The translations under genes were made by a program, and so were the position numbers. DNA of 45,440 bases from positions 1-45,440 of the forward strand of contig JAZOVZ010000001.1 of the NCBI GenBank assembly GCA_045658965.1, written 5' to 3'. The stretch is from SVQP01 sp045658965 (GTDB lineage Bacteria > Bacillota > Clostridia > Oscillospirales > CAG-272). Below, piece by piece: positions 6,996-15,468 of this stretch. A model generated the notes under the pieces. It searched no databases. It was not told the origin of the DNA and saw nothing but the letters and a program-made list of their open reading frames with translations. Within the stretch, counting starts at the first letter, position 1; the number at the start of each line of letters is the position of its first letter.

Positions 6996-8798
6996 TCAAG
7001 TCTCCTTGGTGGGAATCCAGGATGCAAACAAAGAATCTTCACTCCAAGCGTTGCCTGCGGATGCGTAGTCGATCAGCGTCAAAAGCTCGCGCTCGGTCTG
7101 CACCTCGGCTTTGAGGTAGCCACCAAGGTCGGACGGCATGACGCGGTAGTCGGTCACGGTGGTGCTGCTTACGGGCGCGAGCGGATCGGCATCGTAGCGG
7201 TTGTCGCGCGAGAGCAGGATCGCACCGTAGGTAAAGGCGCAGAAGTTGTCGCCTGCGCGGTTGTCGCCCTTGGGCGCGGGGTGGCAGACAAGCGGAATGT
7301 CAAAGGCGACCGTGATCGTGTCGCCCTTGTGCCACGTGCGCTCAATCTCCAGATACGTGCCGGGCTGACCGGGGAGCAGTTTGCCGTCGCAAATGGCGTA
7401 ATAGTCCTCAGCAAACGAGGGCACGCGCAGACCCAGTGTCATGGGGGTGTCGTTATCGGAGTCGGTCACGGTCAGCACGGCAGAGCCGAGCAGGGGATAG
7501 CGAGAGGAAACCTCAAAACGCACGCCGCCTACCGTAAAGCTGCCGTTTTCGTACAGGTTGAGCACGCCGCCCGTCTCTGTCTTCATGGCGTACAGATAGG
7601 GTGCCATGGCAAGACCTGTGGGTCCGTTTGCCGTGCAGCAGGAAAGGTCAAAGCCCTCTATGTTAAAGGAGAAATTGACGCGCGGATTGCGCTTGCCGTT
7701 GAACTTGGGGAAGTATTCAAAGAACTGCCCGTCGGGGCGAATAGAACCCACGATGGCATTATACAGACTGACCTCCAGCGCGTCGGCGTACTTGACCTCG
7801 CCCGTCAAGGCAAGCAGGCGGTAGCAAAGGCGCATCCAGTAGACGGTCACGCAGGTCTCCATCATCAGGTCAATATCGGGATTGGTCTGGTTAGATCGGG
7901 TCAGATTCCATTGCTCGCCCGTGCCGGGGCCAAGATTGCGCGGCGCGTCCGCACCGCCCGAGCCAAGCAGCGTGATCTCCTGCTCGTACACCTTGTTCCA
8001 AAAGAGCAGGGCAGTATCCAAGGCTTGTGCGTCGCCGGTATTTGCATAGTAGCCCAGCAGTCCCTCAAAGCAGGACATCATTTCGTATGCTTTGGCAATC
8101 GATTCTTTCGGCACACCGTTGCCCCCGATCTCCCAAGGGTCTTTGCCGCCTCGGATCGCGTCAAACAGATGCTCGCGCTTGCAGCATCCCACTTCGATGA
8201 TGTGCTTTGCAAGCTCCATGGCGGCAGGCTCGCCGCAGATGGCGTACAGCTGCATGAGCGGATCGAGAATGGACGAGGACTCAATGCCATAAAACGCCCA
8301 GCCCGTCTCGGTGATGGGGGTCTTGGGCGGGGCACCGACCTGATCGTTGGTGTATTTCACCACGCGGCGGCAGGCGTCAAGCGCGCGCTCGTCACCGAAC
8401 ACGCGGTAATATTCCAAAAGACCCATCAGCGCGTACTTGCGTTCCCAAAGGTCACTGCCGCATGCGCCCTTGGGCTGGGTCGCCTTTTGGCAGGTGCTCA
8501 GGTCACCGTCCGCGTCCTGCAAACTTAGCAGATCGTCCACAGCGGTTCTGATCACGCAAGCCAGCTCCTCGTCGCGCGTGTAAGCGTATGTCATGCAAGC
8601 AGCGCGCATCAGCTTGCCCCAGAATTCACCCGTGGCAAAGGCGTCTGTGCGGTAGCGGAAATAATCCGCCAGCGCGTGCATGTCAATCTTTTTGAGCGTC
8701 TGCTCACATACAAGGCGCAGCTTGTCGTCAAATATGCCGTGCATTTTCACGTCTTTGACGTCAAGTGCACAAAGCTTGTCGGAAACGATAACGGGCAT
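6996..8798 (-). CDS. Beta-L-arabinofuranosidase, GH127 family
   Basis: A 600-residue protein with no signal peptide. GH127 enzymes (HypBA1 type) release L-arabinofuranose from plant glycans using a zinc-bound cysteine nucleophile. The zinc/nucleophile ligands are visible: Glu314 and Cys316 in METCVTVYW, and the Cys387-Cys388 pair in SCCTANGP. These are the expected E-x-C and CC motifs. The (alpha/alpha)6 barrel covers about 50-420, and beta-sandwich domains follow. Length is normal. GGAGGAC precedes the ATG and a promoter lies just upstream. The enzyme is presumably cytoplasmic and acts on imported oligosaccharides; no transporter is adjacent. Confidence 0.9.
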   Translation of the reverse strand: MPVIVSDKLCALDVKDVKMHGIFDDKLRLVCEQTLKKIDMHALADYFRYRTDAFATGEFWGKLMRAACMTYAYTRDEELACVIRTAVDDLLSLQDADGDLSTCQKATQPKGACGSDLWERKYALMGLLEYYRVFGDERALDACRRVVKYTNDQVGAPPKTPITETGWAFYGIESSSILDPLMQLYAICGEPAAMELAKHIIEVGCCKREHLFDAIRGGKDPWEIGGNGVPKESIAKAYEMMSCFEGLLGYYANTGDAQALDTALLFWNKVYEQEITLLGSGGADAPRNLGPGTGEQWNLTRSNQTNPDIDLMMETCVTVYWMRLCYRLLALTGEVKYADALEVSLYNAIVGSIRPDGQFFEYFPKFNGKRNPRVNFSFNIEGFDLSCCTANGPTGLAMAPYLYAMKTETGGVLNLYENGSFTVGGVRFEVSSRYPLLGSAVLTVTDSDNDTPMTLGLRVPSFAEDYYAICDGKLLPGQPGTYLEIERTWHKGDTITVAFDIPLVCHPAPKGDNRAGDNFCAFTYGAILLSRDNRYDADPLAPVSSTTVTDYRVMPSDLGGYLKAEVQTERELLTLIDYASAGNAWSEDSLFASWIPTKET

Positions 8799-8831
8799 GA
8801 TAGTGTCCTCCGTTTGTTTGATGCTTCCAGT

Positions 8832-8860
8832 ATATCATATTTTGACAAGGATGTAAAGAG
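8832..8860 (-). promoter_or_regulatory. Promoter of the GH127 operon
   Basis: On the minus strand TTTACA, a 17-base spacer and TATACT sit about 32 bases upstream of the GH127 ATG. Both hexamers are one base off consensus. I see no obvious catabolite-response (cre) site next to them. Position is accurate to a base or two. Confidence 0.6.
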
Positions 8861-8882
8861 AAAAATGTTCATTGAATGAAAA

Positions 8883-8910
8883 TAGGGCGGCATGTGTCCA
8901 TGCCGCCCTA
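8883..8910 (-). terminator. Terminator of the small membrane protein gene
   Basis: Perfect 12-bp stem TAGGGCGGCATG (8883-8894) with CATGCCGCCCTA (8899-8910) and a 4-base loop. On the minus strand it is followed by a short T-run (ATTTTC). It ends the gene at 8921-9211. Confidence 0.85.
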
Positions 8911-8920
8911 TATGCTGTTT

Positions 8921-9211
8921 TTACAAAACAAAGTACATAATCGAAAACGAGATGAAAAGATAGACCAATGAAATACCGATTGCGCAAAGTCCTGCGAAGC
9001 ACTTGCTTTCAATTTGCGTGAGTTTCTTTGATTTGAAAACGTATTTTCCAAACAGCCTAAAAGAAATTGCGGTTATGAGCAGGTTCAATACTACGTTGAT
9101 AATTAACCAAATCGGATCATCGGGCATGACTGTCATTTCTCCTGAGGCATAGGAGAGCAATCCAAGGCTCCAACAAAGCAATACGTATCTTAAAAAGTTG
9201 ATCCAAAACAT
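8921..9211 (-). CDS. Small three-helix membrane protein of unknown function
   Basis: A 96-residue protein with three predicted membrane helices (about 4-22, 33-51 and 70-95) and a basic loop, FGKYVFKSKKL, between the second and third. I do not recognise a family. The gene is visibly more AT-rich than its neighbours, which may mean recent acquisition. It is a real gene judging by AAAGGAGG 8 bases before the ATG, a consensus promoter upstream and a strong terminator downstream. It is monocistronic and flanked by a foldback repeat on its promoter side. Confidence 0.75.
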   Translation of the reverse strand: MFWINFLRYVLLCWSLGLLSYASGEMTVMPDDPIWLIINVVLNLLITAISFRLFGKYVFKSKKLTQIESKCFAGLCAIGISLVYLFISFSIMYFVL

Positions 9212-9316
9212 CCGCTATTCCTCCTTTGCGTTTGAAGAATACTACCTATATAGACGCATTTTGGGGTGAAAAAGTTCGCGATTTTATGAAAAAAGACAAA
9301 AATATTTTACAGTTTT

Positions 9317-9345
9317 ATTTTAGCATATACTTTAAGGGATGTCAA
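9317..9345 (-). promoter_or_regulatory. Promoter of the 96-residue membrane protein
   Basis: On the minus strand TTGACA (9340-9345), a 17-base spacer and TAAAAT (9317-9322). The transcript would carry a 5' leader of roughly 100 bases, long for such a small gene. I see no known riboswitch in it. Confidence 0.7.
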
Positions 9346-9374
9346 GTGCCACCCAAGTATCGTCCTTGGCGACG

Positions 9375-9769
9375 CGTCACCCCGAGTGTCATCCTGAGCG
9401 AAGGTTGCGTAGCAACCGAGTCGAAGTTTTGCGTAATGAAGCGAAGCGGAATGAAGCAAAACCGACGAGTTTGTGCAAAGCACAGACGAGGAAGGGATCT
9501 GCGAGGGATTTTCTCAATGCTTGCTCAGTCTTTGAACTGTTTTTGATACAATGGTTTACGAGGATGAAAGCCGCCCATGCCGATTACAATCGAATGCAAC
9601 TTCTGCAGGCGGCGTGTCAAAAACCGTTTGCAGATCCCGCTGTGCGCTTCCGTGCGTCGCGCTCGCGGTTTTGCTCCGCTTCTTGTCCGCTTGCGGACAC
9701 TTCGCTTTGCAAAACTTCGACTCATTCGCGCTGTGCGCTCATTCGCTCAGGATGACACACGGGGTGACG
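9375..9769. repeat. Foldback element with GTCATCCTGAGCG arms
   Basis: The outer arms 9375-9402 and 9742-9769 are inverted repeats matching at 27 of 28 positions. Inner pairs follow: GAGTCGAAGTTTTGC (9418-9432) with 9709-9723, and GGGATCTGC (9494-9502) with 9630-9638. The arms also contain GCGAAGCGGA-type low-complexity runs. The centre (9510-9620) has no convincing gene. GTCATCCTGAGCGAA...GTCGAAG repeats of this kind are widespread in gut bacterial genomes. The element ends 45 bases before the promoter of the metal-carrier operon. Confidence 0.8.
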
Positions 9770-9813
9770 GTGCGCCGGATGACACGCGGGGGATGCGATA
9801 TTTTGATATTCTC

Positions 9814-9842
9814 TTGACAAAATTATGGCTTTGGAGTATAAT
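9814..9842 (+). promoter_or_regulatory. Promoter of the metal carrier / P-type ATPase operon
   Basis: Perfect TTGACA (9814-9819), 17-base spacer, perfect TATAAT (9837-9842). It lies 40 bases before the ATG at 9882. I see no clear palindrome for a CopY, CadC or Zur-type regulator within the hexamers. Confidence 0.85.
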
Positions 9843-9881
9843 GCTAAACAGAGAAATATGCCTTTTGAAAGGAGATATGAT

Positions 9882-10103
9882 ATGAAAAAAGTATTCAAAA
9901 TGGAAGACCTCGATTGCGCACATTGCGCTGCCAAGATGGAAGAGGGCATTAAGAAGATCGAGGGCGTGACCTACGCAAGCGTCAGCTTTATGGCGCAGAG
10001 ACTGACCGTGGAGGCAGACGAGGATAAGTTTGAGGAGATCATTCCCCAGATCGTCAAGGCGGTCAAAAAGGTCGATTCCGATTGCAAGGTAATTATCAAG
10101 TAA
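9882..10103 (+). CDS. Heavy-metal-associated (HMA) domain carrier protein
   Basis: A 73-residue single-domain protein with the beta-alpha-beta-beta-alpha-beta fold length of CopZ-type carriers. The metal-binding loop is LDCAHCAAK with Cys12 and Cys15. The usual GMTCxxC is replaced by MEDLDCAHC; a D-C-x-x-C loop is common in HMA domains that serve zinc/cadmium pumps. It probably hands metal to the ATPase encoded next, whose own N-terminus lacks an HMA domain. GAAAGGAG precedes the ATG. Its TAA overlaps the following ATG by one base (TAATG), so translation is coupled. Confidence 0.9.
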   Translation: MKKVFKMEDLDCAHCAAKMEEGIKKIEGVTYASVSFMAQRLTVEADEDKFEEIIPQIVKAVKKVDSDCKVIIK

Positions 10104-12052
10104 TGAAGCTCAAAAAAAGTCAAAAAAAGGTACTTGTGCGCATTGTCCTGTCGGCTGCTTTGCTGATTGCCTGCCACGTTTTGATCGGCGGACACAGCCA
10201 TTTCGGTGAAAACCACGGACACCTACATCTTCCCGATTGGGCGGCTGCGCTGTGCTACTTAGTGCCGTATTTCATCATCGGTTACGACATTTTGTGGAAA
10301 GCCCTGCGAGGCATTTTGCACGGGCAGGTGTTTGACGAGAATTTCCTCATGGCAATCGCCACGGTGGGCGTGCTTTCGATCGGTCTTTTCCCCGATCAGG
10401 AGCCCGAATACCTCGAGGCTGTCATGGTCATGCTGCTGTACCAGACGGGCGAGCTGTTCCAGGGCATCGCGGTGGGCAAGAGCCGCAGCGCGATCGCGTC
10501 CTTAATGGAGATCTGCCCCGACACCGCCAACGTGGAGCGTGACGGCAAAATCGAGGAAGTTTTCCCCGACGAGGTTGCCGTAGGCGATATCATCGTCATC
10601 AAGCCCGGTGAAAAGGTGCCCTTGGACGGCACGGTCACGGAAGGGCAGAGCAGCCTGAACACCGTTGCCTTGACGGGTGAATCCAACCCGCGCGACGTTT
10701 CGGTGGGTGACGCGGTCATCAGCGGCTGCATTAACATGAACGGCGTTTTGCGCGTTCGTGTGGACAAGGAGTTCGGTGAGTCCACGGTATCCAAGATCTT
10801 GGAGCTGGTGGAGACCTCGGGCGATAAAAAATCCAAGAGCGAGGCGTACATCACCCGCTTTGCGCGCTGGTATACCCCCATTGTGGTGTGCTCGGCTGCC
10901 GCACTTGCGGTGCTGCCGCCCGTGATCATTGGACTTGTCAGCGGCTTTGATGCCGCTCCCTTTAGCGAATGGATCCTGCGCGCCATCAATTTCCTGATTA
11001 TTTCTTGCCCCTGTGCGCTGGTCATTTCTGTACCCATGTCCTTCTTTGGCGGCATTGGCGGTGCATCGCGTCAGGGTATTCTGATCAAGGGATCAAGCTA
11101 TCTTGAGTCCTTGGCACATGCCGAAACCGTTGTATACGATAAGACCGGCACGCTGACCAAGGGCAACTTCAAGGTCACGGCGATCCATCCCGAAAAGATC
11201 GACGAGCAGGCATTGCTTGACCTCGCCGCAACCGCCGAGAGCTATTCCGACCATCCCATTTCGCGCTCGCTCAAGCAGGCGTACGCCAAAGAGGTGGACA
11301 ACAGCCGCGTTGGCGAGGTGCGCGAGATCGCAGGACACGGCATCAAGGCACTGATTGACGGACGTCTGGTCTGCGTCGGCAACCGCAAATTCATGCGCAG
11401 CATCGGTGCGCAGTGGAATGAATGTGACGCGGTGGGTACGGTTGTGCACGTAGCCGTGGACGGGGAATACGCAGGGCACATCATCGTGTCCGATGAGATC
11501 AAGCCCGACTCTGCCGCAGGCATTGCACGCTTGCGCAAGCTGGGTATCAAAAAGACGGTTATGCTGACCGGGGATGCATCCGCGACCGGTAAAGCCATTG
11601 GTGAAAAGCTAGGCGTGGACGAGGTGCACAGCGAGCTTTTGCCCGACGGTAAGGTTGCAAAGCTGGAGCAGCTGCTCGCAGAGAAGTCTGCCAAGGGCAA
11701 GGTGGTATACGTGGGTGACGGCATCAACGATGCCCCCGTACTGGCACGCGGTGATATCGGCATTGCCATGGGCGCACTCGGCTCGGATGCCGCAATCGAG
11801 GCAGCCGACGTGGTGCTCATGGATGATAACCCTGCCAAGGTGGCAACTGCCATTCAGATCAGCCGCAGAACGCTGCGCATCGTGCGGCAGAATATCGTGT
11901 TTGCCATCGGTGTCAAGCTGGTGGTACTGATTCTCAGCCTTTTGCCGTTTATCGGCACGCTGCCTCCCATCGTTGCCATTTTTGCCGACGTGGGTGTCAT
12001 GATTCTTGCCGTGCTCAACGCCATGCGTGCGTTATATGTTCCAAAAAAGTAA
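10103..12052 (+). CDS. P1B-type heavy-metal exporting ATPase (Zn/Cd/Pb class)
   Basis: A 649-residue integral membrane pump. It has a His-rich N-terminus (GGHSHFGENHGHLH, 29-42) instead of an HMA domain, TGES (191-194) in the actuator domain and the metal-binding CPC (Cys302, Cys304) in the sixth helix. Further on are DKTGT with the phosphorylated Asp346, SDHP in the nucleotide domain and GDGINDAP. In the last helices a lysine in GVKLVVL and an aspartate in FADVGV match the P1B-2 (ZntA/CadA) pattern, so zinc, cadmium or lead export is likelier than copper. The start codon overlaps the HMA gene's stop. Confidence 0.92.
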   Translation: MKLKKSQKKVLVRIVLSAALLIACHVLIGGHSHFGENHGHLHLPDWAAALCYLVPYFIIGYDILWKALRGILHGQVFDENFLMAIATVGVLSIGLFPDQEPEYLEAVMVMLLYQTGELFQGIAVGKSRSAIASLMEICPDTANVERDGKIEEVFPDEVAVGDIIVIKPGEKVPLDGTVTEGQSSLNTVALTGESNPRDVSVGDAVISGCINMNGVLRVRVDKEFGESTVSKILELVETSGDKKSKSEAYITRFARWYTPIVVCSAAALAVLPPVIIGLVSGFDAAPFSEWILRAINFLIISCPCALVISVPMSFFGGIGGASRQGILIKGSSYLESLAHAETVVYDKTGTLTKGNFKVTAIHPEKIDEQALLDLAATAESYSDHPISRSLKQAYAKEVDNSRVGEVREIAGHGIKALIDGRLVCVGNRKFMRSIGAQWNECDAVGTVVHVAVDGEYAGHIIVSDEIKPDSAAGIARLRKLGIKKTVMLTGDASATGKAIGEKLGVDEVHSELLPDGKVAKLEQLLAEKSAKGKVVYVGDGINDAPVLARGDIGIAMGALGSDAAIEAADVVLMDDNPAKVATAIQISRRTLRIVRQNIVFAIGVKLVVLILSLLPFIGTLPPIVAIFADVGVMILAVLNAMRALYVPKK

Positions 12053-12076
12053 GGGTAAAATTGTACATGTATCCAA

Positions 12077-12114
12077 AAACGCCGAGGTGCTATTGCATTT
12101 CGGCGTTTGTTTTG
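12077..12114 (+). terminator. Terminator of the metal ATPase operon
   Basis: A 9-bp stem (12077-12085 with 12100-12108, core AACGCCGA/TCGGCGTT) followed by TTTGTTTTGTT. Its loop and 3' arm contain the -35 box of the next gene's promoter. Confidence 0.75.
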
Positions 12115-12121
12115 TTATAAT
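12093..12121 (+). promoter_or_regulatory. Promoter of the GH99-like surface protein gene
   Basis: TTGCAT (12093-12098), a 17-base spacer and TATAAT (12116-12121). The -35 box is inside the upstream terminator hairpin and the spacer covers its T-run, so one compact segment ends one operon and starts the next. Confidence 0.7.
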
Positions 12122-12184
12122 ATCAATGTATGAAGCTGCCTTTGGGCGGCATGTCCCAATCTGATCTGCAGAAAGGAAATCACT

Positions 12185-15124
12185 ATGAAAAAACGTATCT
12201 TTTTGATCGTGGCTCTTGCGCTTTGCGTCGTTACCGTCATGGGTGCGATTGCCATGAGCGGTGCACGTGCGGGTGGGGAGAGCGTGGTCACCTCGCTGAC
12301 CAATCTCTCCAATGCGAATTCCACCGCGACCACGGGGAACAGGCTGACGTTTGACGATCTGTCTGTGTCCGCATCCGATTCCACCACGTTTGAGACCTCC
12401 AAGCCGAATCTTATCTACGATTTCAGCTTGGATTCTGCCTCGGAGGAGTTTCAGAACGGTCACGATACCGTGCACACTGAAAACGAGGGCTACTATACCT
12501 TCCGTATCGACGGTAGCGACCCCTACGTCTGGCTTGGCAAACCCGGTATCAAGGGTACAGAGGCTAAGTACGCGCGCATCTTCTACCGTACCGATCTTCC
12601 TGCCCAGGGCGAGTTCTTTGTGCAGAGAAATGACGGCGTGGAAATGGGTCATAACGGCTCGCACATGAGCTGGAACTGGGATGCAACCGGTGAGTGGGAA
12701 ACCATTATTATACATTGCGACGCTTGGGGCAATTCCAATGCTTCGCTGAATATCCTGCGCCTTGACCCCATGGCGAACGGTGCGTTTGTAAACGGTCAGA
12801 CGACCATTGATATTGCGTATATTGCATTCTTTTCTACCGAGGAAGATGCCAATAACTTTAACCTTGAGGAGTATAAGAAGTACGTCGCGTACGAAGAGCA
12901 GCTCAAGGCTGAAGAGGAATCCAAGCGTCAGGAAGAGGAAGAGGCAAATAAGCAGGTGGATTGGGCTGATCCTACCGCGTCCGAAAATCCTGTCTTCTCG
13001 CTTGACACCTACCAGGGTAGCCTGCAGTATGCGGTATCCGCAGACGGCAAGGAGGTTACCATCTCCTATCTGCTCAACGGTGAGACCGTCAGCTATACCG
13101 TACCCAATAACGCCAACTACGTATTTGGCGGCTACGCAGGCACGGACGATCTCGGCAGAAGCCTGTATACCCAGTATTCGCAGTACACCCTGAAGAACCA
13201 CAAGCAGATTGAGTCCGATCCTTACACCGTCGGTGTGTACGGACAGAACGGTGAGCACTACGTAGGTATCTTCTACTTCCTTTGGATGGGTGAGCACCAG
13301 GATACCGGCGCTTGGGATATGACGCATATCGTGGAAAAGTACGGTGATAAGGCGTTTAATACCCAGACCTGCCCGGCATGGGGCCCCGTGGGTCAGATGC
13401 ACTACTTTGCAGAGCCCTTGTACGGTTACTATTACTCCAGCGACCAGTGGGTCATGCGCAAGCACATGGAGCTTTTGTCCAATGCAAACGTAGACTTCCT
13501 TTATATTGACGTAACCAATGGCTATGAATATTACAATAATGCCATCAAGCTCATGGAAGTGTGCCACGAGATGAACCAGCGGGGCTACGATGCACCGCAG
13601 ATCGTGTTCTACACCCACTCCAGCAGCAAGGACGTTGTCAAGAGACTTTACGATAAGATCTACTCCAAAAACCAGTATCCCGATACCTGGCTGTACGTGG
13701 ACGGCAAGCCCCTGATCATTGCAGAGGAAGAGGACAACGTCAACGGCTTCTTCAGCATTCGTCTGCCTCAGTGGCCCAACGAGTCTACCAAGAGCAACTC
13801 CTGGCCTTGGATGGATTTCCAGTGGCCGCAGCGCGTGTTCAAGCATGATGGCAAGGGTGAGGCAATCAGCGTTTCCATGGCGCAGCATGCGGGAACCGTC
13901 CGCTTCAGCGACTCCGCATTCTACGGTGACCGCAGCAATCGCGGACGCTCCTACAACGGCACCTACGACCTGCTGACTCCCGATTCCTATAAGCTGGGCA
14001 TCAACTTCCAGTATCAGTTTGACAGAGCACTCTCCAAGGACGTCAAGTACGTGCTTGTGACGGGTTGGAACGAATGGGTCGCACAGCGCCAGCCTACCAA
14101 TGACGGCACGATCTGCTTCGTGGATACCTCCTCTCTGGAGTTCAGCCGCGACGTGGAAATGACCATTACCGACTACTATTTCGATAACTACTACATGCAG
14201 CTGATCTACAACGTGCAGGCACTCAAGGGTGCAGCACCCATGATCGTGCAGGATGCACGCAATCCCATCAACGTCACGGGTGACTTTGCACAGTGGGATA
14301 AGGTTGCCGTGACCTACTACGACGTTGAGGGTGACACCGTGGACAGAAACGGCATGGCATTCGGCAAGCAGACCATGACCAACACCACCGGCAGAAACGA
14401 TATCGTTTCCGCTAAGGTCACGCAGGATACCACCTATCTGTACTTCTACGCGCAGACGGCTGACGATATCTGCAAGCCCGTTGCCGATACCTCCTGGATG
14501 CAGCTGTTCCTTGACGTGGACGGCAGCGTGGAGACCGGCTGGTACGGCTACGATTATATCGTCAACTATAACGCAAGCGAAGACTTTACCACCACCGTAG
14601 CAAAGTACACGGGCACGGATGGCAAGTACGGCTTTACCGATTGCGGTACCGTTTCTTACCGTGTCAAGGGCAATCAGATGATGATCGCGGTGCCCATGGA
14701 AATGATCGGCGTGACCTACTACAATCAGATCTGCATGCAGTTCAAGTGGGCAGATTCCGATACGCTGCTGGACGAAATGGCAGATTTCTATATCGACGGT
14801 GATATGGCACCCTTGGGCAGACTGAATTACGTTTACCAGAACTACATTCCCGGTGTGACCAATGACGTGCTTGCAGAGACCGTTATCACGCTTGCAGAAA
14901 AGGCTGCGGGTGAAGACAAGTACGTGCCCGATCATGTCGAAACCGAGACCGAAACCGAAACCGATCCCGAAAGCATGCCCGATACCGATGCTGTGACCGA
15001 GCCCGAGTCCGAACAAGGGACCGAGCCCGAAGCAAAGGGCGGCTGCAAGGCGATTGCAGGCGGCATGATGCTCGTAGCGATCCTTTGCCTTGGCGCTGTA
15101 AGCCTTGGCAAGAAAAAGGATTGA
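12185..15124 (+). CDS. Surface-anchored GH99/WbsX-like glycosidase with CBM-like tail
   Basis: A 979-residue protein. Signal peptide at 1-30. Residues about 60-230 form a beta-rich, carbohydrate-binding-like region, followed by a charged coiled stretch (EEQLKAEEESKRQEEEE, about 238-254). The catalytic-like (beta/alpha) region (about 355-690) contains GIFYFLWMG, YIDVTNG and TGWNEW; the last is characteristic of GH99/WbsX and GH71-like families. A DOMON/CBM9-like domain (about 705-910) follows. The end is a Glu/Thr-rich linker, GGCKAIAGG, a hydrophobic helix and GKKKD. It probably cleaves an exported polysaccharide at the cell surface; the substrate is unknown. AAAGGAAA precedes the ATG. Confidence 0.75.
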   Translation: MKKRIFLIVALALCVVTVMGAIAMSGARAGGESVVTSLTNLSNANSTATTGNRLTFDDLSVSASDSTTFETSKPNLIYDFSLDSASEEFQNGHDTVHTENEGYYTFRIDGSDPYVWLGKPGIKGTEAKYARIFYRTDLPAQGEFFVQRNDGVEMGHNGSHMSWNWDATGEWETIIIHCDAWGNSNASLNILRLDPMANGAFVNGQTTIDIAYIAFFSTEEDANNFNLEEYKKYVAYEEQLKAEEESKRQEEEEANKQVDWADPTASENPVFSLDTYQGSLQYAVSADGKEVTISYLLNGETVSYTVPNNANYVFGGYAGTDDLGRSLYTQYSQYTLKNHKQIESDPYTVGVYGQNGEHYVGIFYFLWMGEHQDTGAWDMTHIVEKYGDKAFNTQTCPAWGPVGQMHYFAEPLYGYYYSSDQWVMRKHMELLSNANVDFLYIDVTNGYEYYNNAIKLMEVCHEMNQRGYDAPQIVFYTHSSSKDVVKRLYDKIYSKNQYPDTWLYVDGKPLIIAEEEDNVNGFFSIRLPQWPNESTKSNSWPWMDFQWPQRVFKHDGKGEAISVSMAQHAGTVRFSDSAFYGDRSNRGRSYNGTYDLLTPDSYKLGINFQYQFDRALSKDVKYVLVTGWNEWVAQRQPTNDGTICFVDTSSLEFSRDVEMTITDYYFDNYYMQLIYNVQALKGAAPMIVQDARNPINVTGDFAQWDKVAVTYYDVEGDTVDRNGMAFGKQTMTNTTGRNDIVSAKVTQDTTYLYFYAQTADDICKPVADTSWMQLFLDVDGSVETGWYGYDYIVNYNASEDFTTTVAKYTGTDGKYGFTDCGTVSYRVKGNQMMIAVPMEMIGVTYYNQICMQFKWADSDTLLDEMADFYIDGDMAPLGRLNYVYQNYIPGVTNDVLAETVITLAEKAAGEDKYVPDHVETETETETDPESMPDTDAVTEPESEQGTEPEAKGGCKAIAGGMMLVAILCLGAVSLGKKKD

Positions 15125-15366
15125 TGCAGGTGCTTTGCCTTTACGGTGAGGATTATCTGTATCTCGGATATCCCTTACGCCTGACTCCTGCCGAATTCGG
15201 CATTGTGCATGCCTTACTGGAAAAGGGCACTTACGATGCAGGAGAAAACGCCGCAAGCGTTTCGGTGCACGTGTGTGCCATCAACAAAAAGGCGCAGAGC
15301 ATTGGCGGCAGACGTCTGATCCGCACTTTACGCGGCAGAGGCTACAGACTTTGCGATGACGTATAA
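15124..15366 (+). CDS. Stand-alone winged-helix DNA-binding protein (OmpR/PhoB C-terminal type)
   Basis: An 80-residue protein that is almost entirely a Trans_reg_C winged helix: LRLTPAEFGIVHALL (first helices), SVSVHVCAINKKAQ (recognition helix) and IRTLRGRGYRL (the wing, a clear family signature). It has no receiver domain or partner kinase nearby, so it is either a truncated response regulator or a minimal transcription factor. The ATG overlaps the TGA of the surface glycosidase gene (TGATG), implying translational coupling. There is no separate Shine-Dalgarno sequence beyond the purine-rich AAGAAAAAGGA. Confidence 0.8.
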   Translation: MQVLCLYGEDYLYLGYPLRLTPAEFGIVHALLEKGTYDAGENAASVSVHVCAINKKAQSIGGRRLIRTLRGRGYRLCDDV

Positions 15367-15371
15367 ATTCT

Positions 15372-15405
15372 ACGGGAAACCGCACGTGCGGTTTCCCGTT
15401 TTGTT
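15372..15405 (+). terminator. Rho-independent terminator after the winged-helix gene
   Basis: ACGGGAAACCGCAC (15372-15385) and its exact reverse complement (15386-15399) form a perfect 28-base palindrome followed by TTTGTTATT. Confidence 0.85.
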
Positions 15406-15406
15406 A

Positions 15407-15435
15407 TTGACTATCCGTGCGTTATCTGCTATAAT
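15407..15435 (+). promoter_or_regulatory. recG promoter
   Basis: TTGACT (15407-15412), 17-base spacer, TATAAT (15430-15435). An in-frame ATG at 15436 directly abuts the -10 box and would lie upstream of the transcription start, so it cannot be the translational start. Confidence 0.8.
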
Positions 15436-15468
15436 ATGGTTAATGAATCTTTGAGAGGGGGGAACGAT

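Noticed and set aside
9226..9885. Several short frames within the foldback element
   Set aside because: They arise from the GAAGCG-type repeats, appear in multiple frames at once and have no motifs.
12032..15256. A 1074-residue open frame antisense to the GH99-like gene
   Set aside because: The plus-strand frame has a signal peptide, family motifs and a ribosome binding site. The antisense frame is low-complexity, His/Val/Gly-rich and without motifs, produced by codon bias of the real gene.
15436..15468. ATG at 15436 as the recG start
   Set aside because: It directly follows the -10 box TATAAT (15430-15435), so it would not be on the mRNA; 15469 has a good ribosome binding site.
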